NCBI GenBank assembly: GCA_007258455.2
Contig: VDFB02262570.1
Span: 1 to 64,000, forward strand
Length of the DNA stretch: 64,000 bases
Source of the DNA: Sequoia sempervirens
Taxonomy: Eukaryota > Streptophyta > Pinopsida > Cupressales > Cupressaceae
Direction: 5' to 3'
Position numbers and translations under genes: made by a program. The notes beneath the pieces are model-generated. The model saw only the letters and a list, made by a program, of their open reading frames with translations. It was not told where the DNA came from and searched no databases. How positions within the stretch are numbered: the stretch's first letter is position 1; each line of letters begins with the position of its first letter. Positions 35,055-45,250 of this stretch are shown here, piece after piece.

Positions 35055-36947
35055 TTGGAAGCGTGCAATCAGGCTATTTTTTTGATATCAACAAGCATTG
35101 TTTTTCTATTTGAGAGTATATATTGTTGTTTTCTATCACGGATTTACATAACATTGCACCCCTTACTCCATTCAACTATTTTGGTTGGAAAAAACAAATG
35201 GAGATTCATGAAACACAAAGGGTTGTATAGGGTAACCATGGGTACAAAAATTGAACCTACAGGTGCTACTGAAAAGAGAAAATGGTTTAATAGGTGTGAT
35301 GAAGCTTATGGTACATTATGTCTTTCTCTTTCATATGACCTTCTTATTCACATTGAGTCTTGCACTACACCAAATGAGATATGGGCTACTTTGGAGTCTT
35401 TGTTTGGGAAGCAGGATACTATGAGAGGGTTTCAGTTAGAGAATGAGCTTATTGGCTTAAATCCTAGGGATTTTGACAGCATCCAGGAGTTTTTCACCAA
35501 ACTCAAGTCTCTTAGATTGCAGTTGTCACAGTGTGGTGTTCAGAAAGAAGAATCTTAGATGATATTGTCCATTCTTTCTAAGCTTGGACCAGATTATTCA
35601 GTTTTTGTATCTACCTTTTATGCCACTATGGATGCACTTGGTACGAGATTCACTATGCCATCTCTTGATGACTTTCCTTCATCTCTCACTCGAGAGCAAG
35701 CTAAGTTAGCTAGCATGGGCACAGTGAAAACTTCTTCCTCATCACAGGCACTTATTGCATCACATGAGCCCAAAGATCAGAAGGCTTCTACAGGAAAAGG
35801 CAAGAAACAAAAACAAAAGGATTCCAAACCTCATGAGTAGCAAAAGGAGTCCTCAGATTCATCCTCCTCTTCTAAGGGGAAATCATCCAAGAAGGAGAAG
35901 GGTCCATGTGCATATTGCAAGAGAGAAGGACATGCAGAACATAATTGTTACAAGAAGGACATTGATGAGCTGAAACATCTTCAGAAACATCATATTGATT
36001 TGCCTTCTAGGATGTCTGCATCATCTTCTTCTCCTCATTCTTCTTCTTCCAAGCAACATAACACAAGCATAGTTGGTTTACATACTTCATCAGATATGAA
36101 GGGACATGCTCTTTGTGCTTCTTCAAGTATTGGATCAGGGAGATGGCTTCTAGATTCAGGAGCATCTCATCATATGGCATCTTCGCAGTCTATGTTCACT
36201 TCCTTTGAGCCTTGCACTATGTCTCCCATTTTAATGGGAAACAACACTTACATGAATGTTACAAGGAAGGGTTCTATTAGTTTTGGGGACCACTCCTTTC
36301 AGGATGTCTTGTGTGTCTCTTACTTGACAAATAACCTTCTTTCCATCTATCAGATAACACATGGGGGCAATGGGAGATCAGTGGAGTTCACACCTGATTT
36401 GGTTATCATCAGAGACTTGAAGAGTAGAGCGGTTATTGCTACTGGGATAGTGGATCACTCATCTCGGTTGTATTCCTTCATTGATTTTGCTACTGGTGGT
36501 GCTTCTGTTCCTACAGCTGTTCCTCACACTTCGAGTGTGCATCATCATTCAGAGGAGAGATTTGGCTTCTTAAACATTGGTGTTCTCACTTCAGATCCTG
36601 TTCTCGAGCCTTCCATTCCATCTCCTCCACCTCCTGTTGCTTCTTCTATTTCAGTGCAGCAGGATCCAGTTGATCATACATCTTTGGAGGTTTCTATTGA
36701 GTCTTCACCTACTTTGGCTTCTTCATTGGTTGAGGTCACACCTGCTTCTGTGGAGACATCTTGGGCTACACCTGTTCCACCTTCAGAGATTTCTTTCATT
36801 CGGCCTCTTCCCTCTCACTTCTTTCAGGAGATGCAGTTTCTTCACTTCTTTTGGAGTTACTTCATTCTGGGGGGGATCTGTGGTCTCTTTCTTCCTCTCT
36901 TATGGGGGGATTCATTTATGTATCTTTGTGATGGATGGTGTCCTTAG
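35055..36947 (+). pseudogene. Copia gag-protease polyprotein
   Basis: One frame, broken by two TAG stops (35,556-35,558 and 35,838-35,840). The copia gag domain reads KHKGLYRVTMGTKIEP, TTPNEIWATLESLFGK, MRGFQLENELIGL, FFTKLKSLRLQLSQCG, then ILSILSKLGPDYSVFVSTF. A zinc knuckle CAYCKREGHAEHNC (Cys-x2-Cys-x4-His-x4-Cys) lies near 35,909. The copia protease motif WLLDSGASHHM lies near 36,144, followed by FGDHSFQDVLCVSYLTNNLL. Beyond SRLYSFIDFATGG the integrase and RT are missing, replaced by a Ser/Pro/Val-rich stretch to 36,947. The start is not settled: gag similarity also appears in another frame just upstream (FNYFGWKKQMEI near 35,172), so a one-base shift lies near 35,205. Confidence 0.85.
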
Positions 36948-37145
36948 GGGGTCTTATGGAGTCCTCCATCTTTCATCACTTAGTTAGTTTGAATTCTATT
37001 TTGGGGAGGAGTTTTGTTCCCATGTGGTTTTCTCCTTTACCCTGTTTGATTTAGTTTGCATTGCATTTGTAAATGAGTACTGTATCAGGCCTTGTTTTTG
37101 GGACTCATCTTTGCATAATAATTTGTTTCTCCCTAAGTTTCACTT

Positions 37146-37153
37146 ATGGGGGG
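37146..37153 (+). other. Polypurine tract
   Basis: ATGGGGGG directly before the 3' LTR, the primer site for second-strand synthesis. Further G-runs of the same kind occur upstream near 36,868 and 36,902. Confidence 0.75.
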
Positions 37154-37510
37154 TGTTGGTGTAATTAATTATTTAATTACACTTTAGCATAATTTTACTT
37201 AGGTAATTATTTATTTCCTAGGATAATTATTATTTAATTCTTATGTTATCTTATTGAGCTGTCTTTTTTCTCAAGATAAGATTAGGGTTGTTTTTTCCTG
37301 CTTTATTGCATCATTTCCTTTTTGAAGGCTTTTGTAATATTTGTAAAACAATTACATTCAATAATCAATAATTTTGATTTTTGCTTGCACACATTGGCTC
37401 TGAGGGTTTATAGAACTTATGTTGTTTTGTTTTGAATATCTGTTGCATGTGATAGGTGATTGCTTGCAGGTGTTCTTGGGGATTGTGAAGTTGGTTTTTC
37501 AACTTCTACA
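37154..37510 (+). repeat. 3' LTR of the gag-protease copia element
   Basis: 357 bp, TGTTGGTG to TTCTACA, preceded by the polypurine tract and followed by AAAAC. It keeps the terminal CA that the 5' copy has lost. Confidence 0.88.
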
Positions 37511-37608
37511 AAAACATGTTCAAGTTTTGGGAAGGAATTAAAGGGAAAAAGGAAGTTAATATTTGGTTGAGAATTGGAAGGAAAGAAGAATGGCTCTTTT
37601 GCATATAT

Positions 37609-37986
37609 TGTTAGAGTAATAGGTTGTTTACTTAATTAATTCAATCATATTGATTAATTAATTAAGTCACCTTTACTTTATTTCACTTAAGCTAAACTTA
37701 GGAATCTTTATTTTTGCATTATTAAATTAGTCATGTTGTCTCATTAATTATGATCTTGACACTTGTCACATGCTAATTTAATCCTCTTCCTAGGGTTCTC
37801 ACTTTAGGGTTTTGATCTCCTTTCTTAAGGATTGATCTCTTTGTAATTATTAATCTTCTCGAGTAATGCATTTTTTCTTCATGTTTGCAAAACACCATTC
37901 TTGTGTCTCTTGATCTCCTTTGGTGATAGGTTATTTGTGTGCAAGTGTTCATTGGGATCTGTGAGGTTGGATTATCAACTTCTACA
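37609..37986 (+). repeat. 5' LTR of the non-coding element
   Basis: TGTTAGAGTAATAGG to TTATCAACTTCTACA, 378 bp. It matches 40,070-40,447 with few changes. The last 60 bp also resemble the LTR ends at 33,975 and 31,027. Confidence 0.9.
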
Positions 37987-37998
37987 TGGTATCAAAGC
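37987..37998 (+). other. Primer-binding site (initiator tRNA-Met type)
   Basis: TGGTATCAAAGC immediately follows the 5' LTR; it matches the end of plant initiator tRNA-Met as used by many copia elements. Confidence 0.85.
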
Positions 37999-38596
37999 TT
38001 TAGATCTGCAAGATTCTTATTCCTTTTTTGTGAGATCGTGCCTTGAATTAGTTTTTTAGTACATCCATGGTCAAATCAGACCTCTCCATTGAATTCAGAG
38101 TTGCTGAAATAGTCAAGATTGACCTTTGTTTCGTCAAATTTGGCTTCCATTTGTCAGATCTGTGAGGGTTTGAAGAAAGGGTTTTTTTGTCAAATCCAGG
38201 GGATGCCTAATTTTTCAGAGAATTTTGAGCCAAAATGGACATCACCATTGTGCTCAAAAGGCCCTAAAACCCTAAAAATGCTTGTCAAATCGTCAAATTC
38301 GGTGAAGTTGACATTTGAGGCAAAAAAAATTGTCTCCAAGCTTGTACGGCCTCCCCTGCACGCATTCCGAAGTAAAAATTAAAAAATAATATATTTTTTT
38401 AATATATTTATTTTTCCTACAAAATATTCAAAAAAAAAATCATTATAATTTTTTTTAAATAGCCTTTTAGAAAGGCATGCAGATTTTTTTAATCAAAGTT
38501 TTTTGAAAAAACTGAGGGAGGCAGATTTAGTGACTTTCGTTCCTACAGGGTACCTGCAAATTGCAGGTCCTGTGGGACAGCCCCACTTACCACCAG

Positions 38597-38659
38597 TGGT
38601 GGGTATTAAGACTACTAGTCGGTAGCTTAAAGCCACCGGCGGTGGCCTTAATACCACCA
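38597..38659 (+). other. Nested hairpin in the leader
   Basis: TGGTGGGTATTAAG (38,597-38,610) pairs with CTTAATACCACCA (38,647-38,659), with one bulge. Inside the loop GCCACC (38,632-38,637) pairs with GGTGGC (38,641-38,646). The position, some 600 bp after the PBS, would suit an RNA packaging or dimer signal, but this is only an inference. Confidence 0.55.
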
Positions 38660-38924
38660 GTACGACAATCCTAATAAATCGGCGACCCCTTTAAATTTTT
38701 TTAAAAAACAAAAAAAATTATTATATGTAAAAAAAAAATTATTGTTTTTTTTTTTAAACATTTTTTTTTCAAATAAGACAAATTGTAAAAATGTTGTGAT
38801 GGCCATTTGACTGTCAAATTTAGGCTCGCAGTTTTGTTGCGACGGCCATATGGCCGTCAAATTTAATGCCACAAAATGTGTTTTTTGCACTTTGGGAGCT
38901 GTTTTCTTCCAGAGGCAATAACTT

Positions 38925-39180
38925 TTGTCCACGATGTCAAAATAGGGAAAACGAGATATCGTCGGAAAGAGGATTTAAAGTACTTTCCAATGGTGTAGGT
39001 ATTTTTTGGAGATTTTTTCGCAAGTCCCTGTTATTTCAAATCAAAGTCAGATCTTCTTTTTTAGAGTTGCCTTCAGTGTTTTCGACATAACTTTTGCATA
39101 CGATGTCGAAAATGGGAAAATGAGATATCGTCGGAAATTTGTTTCTGAGCTCTTAACAGTGGTGTAGGTTTCTATATTTT
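38925..39180 (+). repeat. Two copies of the leader module
   Basis: Each copy has AATAACTTTTG or CATAACTTTTG, CGATGTC(A/G)AAA, GGGAAAA, GAGATATCGTCGGAAA (38,953-38,968 and 39,122-39,137), then a TGGTGTAGGT word. The spacing is about 160-170 bp. Related pairs occur in the leaders at 31.7 and 34.7 kb. Confidence 0.75.
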
Positions 39181-40060
39181 ATTTTTATTTTTTTCTAGAA
39201 ATCCTTCATCTCAACTATAGTCCTTTTTGGACTTTATGGGCTCACATTGCATGTATTTATCATCTGTAATCACACTAAATAAAGTGCCTTAGCCTTGTAT
39301 GTGCAGTATTGGGATTCTTGCACATCACTTTGTGCCTTGTTGTACTTGCACTATGATATAAAGTGCCATGGGGGTTGATGTTTTCATTTGTTTTCCTTCA
39401 TACCTTTCTCATGCATATGTGACTTTTGTTTTCGCATCCTTTATACCTGCTTGTACTTTCATGTCTACACCTTCAGATGCTCTTGGTTCCTCTTCATGCA
39501 CTACTTTCAAACATTCAATTTCAGTGTACCTATCATACCTCTCCCTTGTCAGCATTATGGGGGGGTTTCTACTGTTGGTGTTAATGCTTCTTTGGTTTCT
39601 CATTGGAGTGAGCTATGTATACAGTATTTGTTCCTATGTACTAGGCGGATGCAGTGGTTGGTTACCCATGCATTTTGGTGAGATGGAGCACTTACCATAT
39701 GGACACTCTTGCATTTGTTCTTTCAGCATTTCAACAGTCATTCTACGACAGTGTTTGTAGCTTCTTCATGCTTAAGTGATGTTTTCCATGTTCATCCTTT
39801 GTTCCTATCTTTTGGGACAATTTCTTCTTGATTGGAGGCTTCTTCATCCTTCACTCTTCTTTGGAGGCTTCTTATTCCTTCACTTGTATTTCTCTCTTTT
39901 AGAGAGGAGATTTTCCCACGAGGTTTTCTCCTTTTCTCCTGTTGTGAGAGATCTTTTACATTTGTACATGGGTACGTCATCTGGCCTTGTTTGTCGTGAC
40001 CCATTTTTGCTTTCATGCATTTTTTTCCTTAGTTTTTTAGCTTCTCCCTAAGTTCATCTT

Positions 40061-40069
40061 AAGGGGGGG
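40061..40069 (+). other. Polypurine tract
   Basis: AAGGGGGGG directly before the 3' LTR. Confidence 0.8.
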
Positions 40070-40447
40070 TGTTAGAGTAATAGGTTGTTTACTTGATTAA
40101 TTCAATCATATTGATTAATTAATTAAGTCACCTTTACTTTATTTCACTTAAGCTAAACTTAGGAATCTTTATTTTTTCATTATTAAATTATTCATGTTGT
40201 CTCGTTCATTATGATCTTGACACTTGTCACATGCTAATTTAATCCTCTTCCTAGGGTTCTCACTTTAGGGTTTTGATCTCCTTTCTTAAGGACTGATCTC
40301 TTTGTAATTATTAATCTTCTTGGGTAATGCATTTTTGCTTCATGTTTGCAGAGCACCATTCTTGTGTCTCTTGATCTCCTTTGGTGACATGTTATTTTCT
40401 TGCAGGTGTTCATTGGGATATGTGAGGTTGGATTATCAACTTCTACA
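40070..40447 (+). repeat. 3' LTR of the non-coding element
   Basis: 378 bp, same ends as the 5' copy, followed by the TSD TATAT. Confidence 0.9.
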
Positions 40448-40452
40448 TATAT

Positions 40453-41990
40453 TTCATTCCTACATTGGGAGTTGAGAATTGCAAATTAAAGGATTGAAGA
40501 TTGTTGGTGCTCTCATGGAATCTTATTAAGGATTGGATTGATCGTGAAGCTTCATCAAATCTTCATCAAGCTTGGAAGTATTCAAAGTTTTGGTGCTCAA
40601 ATTAGTAGGTTTCCAAAACCCTAATGTGAGTGTGTTTTCTAAGCGTTAAAAGTATCAAACTCAAAGCAAAAAAACCACTAACCTATTATCAAGCACAACA
40701 ATGGACCAATTTACTTAGGGGGTAAGACCTTCAACTTCGACCATAATTAAACCCAAGGAGGTTTCCTAGAAGTATCCTTAATAGGATTAATCACAACTTA
40801 TAATGAACAAACATATAGTGTTGTAGTAGTACCTAGTGTACACTTGGTCCCAAAGGCTATCACTATACCAAATACTAACCCACTGCACATAATACCTATT
40901 ATTAATCTAATAAGAACATGATTGCACAACTGCAATATGTGGGTATGCAAAATATAATCCCTAAAGATAAGAATAATTATGGCTTGCTACAGAAGCTTCC
41001 CTGGTTGAATCATTAAACCATGAAATGCATACAAACTAGACTACCTACTCATAAACTATTGGTGAAGGATGATTCTAATTTAAGTGCATGATGGATCATT
41101 ACTTCCAAGACCACTACATAATCCATTGGCATATATATTCATAGCATACCATGAGAGAAAAAGTATTGAAATCACAAAAGAATATGATTTGTGTAGATAC
41201 ATACACCATAAATAATGATATCGAATAATTGAACATTATTAGTTATCCATCCCAAACTACATAAATCTATATGTAATGAAGAAAAGACTATTATAAATCT
41301 TGTAATGAATTAAAAAAAATTCACATTCATCGAATCCCCATTGCATTCACACCAACATGTGTGGCAAGAGGAAACCCTAAGATATACTTTCCCTAAAGAT
41401 CCAAAAATGGAACTATGGAGACATTCAATTAAATACACCAATTACAATATAAATACCTCCTTGTGATGTACAAAATATGTTGCTCTAATGGAGGCTAAAT
41501 TTTTAAGAGTTGAAACTCTAGAAGCTCCTCAATACCCACAATTAAGTGGAGAGTAGAAATGACTAACTATTATGAAAGACAAATTGATATTTGTAATGCT
41601 TTGTTTAGTCACCTAGTCACATGTAGGAATTCTATTGAGAAATGGAAATGGTATGTAGTGCAAGTATGATCACGTGAAATCCACGAGATGAACAATCAAG
41701 AATAGGCACAAGGAGTAGCAACATTTGGAGCTCAACCACCTGCATTAATGGAAGCATGGTCACTCTCATTCTCCATCATTGAATTTATATTTGAAATTGT
41801 GCACTTAAAATAAATAATGGTGTTTAGGCAAGAAAATCCTAATTGGGTAGTTGTAGTGGTGAAATGTGACATTAATGGTGTTTTGGGGTTTCTCATGAGT
41901 GTGAGAAGAAATCTAGAAGAAATGTGAAATTTTGAGGAAAAATAAAATGTGAGAGCAAGATGTGTGATGTTTTTGGTCAATATTGGAGGT
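40453..41990. other. Decayed sequence, unassigned
   Basis: Plus-strand pieces around 40,920-41,060 (QLQYVGMQNIIPK) have a coding look but are full of stops, and I cannot name a family. The rest is AT-rich without clear structure. Confidence 0.3.
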
Positions 41991-43240
41991 CAGAACTAGA
42001 TGGAGCAATCAAAACCCAAAAGTTCAATGAAACTTTGTGAAAAGGGTGAAACAATCATAAAGGAATTATGGACAAAAAAGTGGTGTGTAGGACTAGACAT
42101 CAAGAAAAGATGTTTGGAAGTTGACCTGAACTCTACACAAAAGGAAATGAATGGAAAAAGGTGTTCAAAACCTTTACAAAATTTTAATGTAGAAGTGGAC
42201 ATGAGAACTAGAAAATTGGGATGAAGTTCAAAAATCCACTTAGAGTTTGCATGAAAAAGGATAAGAGGGGGTGTGAGAAAAACATGCAAGACTCGATGGA
42301 TAAAATCAAGGGATAAATGTCCAAATATGAACAAGAGTTCCACAAAGGAGGAATAGAAGGTGCAAGAAATGTTTGTGGAACAAGATGAGGAAGATGGGTG
42401 AAGTGAAGGGAAAAAATATTTGAATCCACTTTGGAAGTCCACAAAAGGGAGGAGATGAGAGAATATAGGAAAGGAAGGGGGATCTAGATGGCTATCAAGA
42501 TTCTACAAGAGTGAGAAAGCATGAAAATGGAAAGAATGGAGGACACAATGAACCTTGTGGGGATTCCATGTGAGGATGATTATTGGAAAAGGATACTGCA
42601 ATGAAGGTCTATATGTTTGAATGTGAAAAGTAATCTCATAAAGGGGAATAGAAGGAAATGTAGGAAATGGTAGGGGAACCAAATCCTTCAATATACAAAG
42701 GTGGAAATTTTGAAAGGTGGGAAAGAGAGAAGGAAATATTTAGATGGACCTCAATTTCTTGAAAAAGTAGGAAATGGAAGATTAGGAAGAAAATTTACAG
42801 GAGAGACATGGGAATTGGATGTGGAGAAAAGGAAGAAAATCCATATGCAATTGGAAAGTTTGTAAAAGGGAAAATTTGGGAAATTGTGGATTTGCAAGAA
42901 AGGAAGAGAGGACTAGATGTGGAAGAAGTGTTTAAATCAACATTAAGATATCATAAAAAATAGGAAGGGAAATGGAAGGAATGAAAAAAGTAAGAAAAAG
43001 TATTTGAACTGCACTTGGACCAATTGGAAGGAGAAATTTGACAAAGAAAAAATTGTCACCCCTTAGCGAATTTCATAAAACTGTGAAAGGAATCTAGGCC
43101 TCATTTTTCATGCTTTACCCAACTATGCCTAGAAATTTAGTAAAGGAATACCCAAATTACATATCTCAAATCAATTATCAACATTGGGTGATGGAAAGTA
43201 GAAAGAAGGCCAAAAGGTAAAAAAAAACAACAAAAATTGG
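41990..43240. other. Purine-rich tract
   Basis: About 1.2 kb in which the plus strand is strongly rich in A and G (words such as AAAGGAAG, GAAATGGAAG, GGAGAAATTTG). Open stretches on the minus strand (for example 41,996-42,442, 148 codons) are Phe/Ser/Leu-rich as expected from a pyrimidine-rich strand, and show no domain. It may be the LTR or 3' region of the minus-strand gypsy remnant next to it. Confidence 0.45.
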
Positions 43241-43259
43241 GGTGCCAACACTATCCATG

Positions 43260-45250
43260 TCTATTGGGTTCTTGTATGTTTCCTAGTCTTCCTAAAATCC
43301 AAATCGTCCTCATAAAACTCTCATGGAGTCAAGTCCAACAATTACTCAACTTACCTTGGTTATTTACAAATTGCAATGCATGATGGTCCATGAATAGAAT
43401 AAAATCCTTGGGTAACAAAAAGAACCTTCACTTCTTGAATATGTAAATAATTGTTAAGAATTCTTGATCATAAACCAAATACTTTTTATTGGCTTCATTC
43501 AACTTCTAATTGAAGTAGGCAATGAGCTTACCTTCTTGACTCAAAAATCTCCCAATTGTTATCCCACTAGTATCATTATTAACTTTAAACACTTTGTTCA
43601 TGTATGGTAATTTGAGAACTAACTATTCTATCTCTTTTCTTTGAGTTTTGAAAGCTCTTCTCTACTACAATTGTCCACTAAATTCTTTTCTACTACCATT
43701 TATTATTTATATGATAAGTGCACATATGCCACTAAATTTTCTAATAAATTTTCTACAAAAAAAATTCCAACCTAAGAAATCTTCTTGTCTCAAACATGCT
43801 TCTTAGTGATGGCCACTCACAATGGCACACTTTAGGCATTGTTGAAAAATTAAAAATCCCATGTACACTAACTCCTTCATAAAACTACATTTGTTCAAGT
43901 TAACCAGCGACTTCTCTTCCCTCGATCTTTGTAAACAAGGATTAGACACATCAAGTGCCCCTCTTTTGTTCTACTCATCCAAATAAACTATTACAAACTT
44001 ACCAAGAAATGGTTTCAATGCATCATTCTTTAGCCTCACAAATGTGTTTGGTGCATTTATTATTCTAAATGGTATAACAAACCACTCATACAACACATTA
44101 TTTGTCTTTAATGCAAATTTTTATTCATCCCCTTCTTTGATCCAAATTTAATGATTTCGCTCTTCAAATATATCATCATGAAGTACTTAGATCCACTCAA
44201 GCAATCCAATTTTTTGACTCATCCCCTTCTATAATGTAGATTTGATGATATCCACTCTTCAAATCTATCTTCTTGAAATACTTAGCTCCACTAAAGTAAC
44301 ACATCAAGTCGCTCATCCATGACAATGGAAATCTATATTTGATAATTATCTTGTTGATGGCTTGTGAATTTGTGCGCATATGCCATTCTCCAGCCTTCTT
44401 GGGTGCTAATATAGTTGGAACTGCACATCGACTCAAACTCTCTCTAATCAAACTCTTGTCCAATTACTCTTGGAATTGCCTCTTCACATCATCATTCTCT
44501 ATGGGTTCTATCCTATATGCTTCCTTTATTAGTAAGCTTGATCCAAGGATTAAATCCATATAATCACTAATGTTTCTTGTGAGTAGCAACCCATCCAATA
44601 ATTTCTTAAAAAGAATTTCAACATATTCATCCAACAAACTCATCACTTCAAGTGAAATTTCATCCACTATATCCATTGTCCCCACACCTATAACATTCTC
44701 CATTTAATCCTCTAGAATAGTAACCTCTTTCTCTTGAATAATTCCTTCTTCCTCTTGTGTTTTTACTAGAATCTCTATTTAAAGAATTGTTTACTTCTTC
44801 TTCATAGGTATTTTATCCTCTACCATTGTTTGTTTGTCCTCTTCCCCTAGAGAAATTTCCTCTTCCTCTTGAATTATTTTTTTGTCTCCTATAAAAATTA
44901 TCTTCCACTTTCAATGCATATTGATAGGCTTCTTCCATCAACCTCAATCTCACCACACCAAAATATGGAATGAAAACATGGAATCCACTAACGACTCGAG
45001 ATCATATCTTCATCATCCTCCACATGACTAAATTGAATGGTGAGTGTGTAGAAATCATTTTTGTAGTGTTTCACATTCATCTTATTTTATCTAAGATTAC
45101 AATTTATTGAACACTCATTTGGTAATCTAAAGTAAAGAAATTAACCTTCATATTTCAAGCATTCTATCCCAAGATTTGTTTTTTTCTTTACCTCTCATTT
45201 ATCTTTTTGTTTGCACATGATCCAACCACAAGGATGCATAACCCTTCAAC
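43260..45250 (-). mobile_element. Decayed Ty3/gypsy element (gag end, RT, RNase H)
   Basis: Read on the minus strand: gag C-terminal part near 44,960-44,720 (RLMEEAYQYALKVEDNF, an Arg/Gly/Asn-rich tail, then GECYRCGDNGYSG, a partial zinc knuckle). This is followed at once by the pre-RT region at about 44,690-44,470, with no protease between. RT at 44,463-44,197 reads CAVPTILAPKKAGEW and YFKKIDLKSGYHQIYI, continuing to FVIVYLDE near 43,970. Next come the thumb FYRKFIRKFSGICALII-like block (about 43,740) and RNase H near 43,610-43,360 (VFKVNNDTSGITIGRFLSQE, FMDHHALQFVNNQ). Integrase and LTRs were not found. Stops and shifts are frequent; a 94-bp duplication breaks the RT. Confidence 0.82.
44125..44312 (-). 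repeat. 94-bp tandem duplication inside the RT
   Basis: Units start at 44,125 and 44,219, both TCATCCCCTTCT, and both contain CTCTTCAAAT(A/C)TATC, then TTGAAATACTTAG or TGAAGTACTTAG, then TCCACT. On the minus strand each unit encodes the block around the KIDLKSGYHQI motif; one copy is more decayed. Confidence 0.7.

Larger units (their letters stand above)
33621..37510 (+). mobile_element. Ty1/copia-type element keeping only gag and protease (3.9 kb)
   Basis: Two LTRs of about 356 bp enclose a 3.2-kb interior. It has a PBS of initiator-Met type (decayed, TGGTATTAGGC), a long leader, one gag-protease frame and a G-run polypurine tract. Integrase, reverse transcriptase and RNase H are absent. 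Protease sequence passes into a Ser/Pro-rich segment and then straight into 3' leader sequence. Flanks AAAAT and AAAAC are a likely 5-bp TSD with one change. A full copia element is usually about 5 kb, so this is an internally deleted, non-autonomous form. Confidence 0.85.
37609..40447 (+). mobile_element. Non-coding LTR retrotransposon related to the copia element (2.8 kb)
   Basis: Two 378-bp LTRs, an intact initiator-Met type PBS (TGGTATCAAAGC, 37,987-37,998) and a polypurine tract (AAGGGGGGG, 40,061-40,069) enclose 2.1 kb without gag or pol. Its leader and the 300 bp before its 3' LTR match those of the element at 33.6 kb, including CTTCTCCCTAAGTT before the polypurine tract. It is therefore a non-autonomous derivative of the same family complex. 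Open stretches such as 39,368-39,760 code for hydrophobic, low-complexity peptides with no domain. The perfect TSD suggests it is not very old. Confidence 0.88.
37604..40452 (+). repeat. Perfect 5-bp TSD of the non-coding element
   Basis: TATAT at 37,604-37,608 and at 40,448-40,452, directly outside the two LTRs. The word is low-complexity, but both copies sit exactly at the LTR ends. Confidence 0.8.

Noticed and set aside
39368..39760. 130-codon hydrophobic frame as a gene of the non-coding element
   Set aside because: T-rich composition explains it; there is no similarity to gag, pol or env-like proteins that I recognise.
41996..42442. 148-codon minus-strand frame as a membrane protein
   Set aside because: The strand is pyrimidine-rich, which by itself gives Phe/Ser/Leu-rich open frames; no start context or domain.
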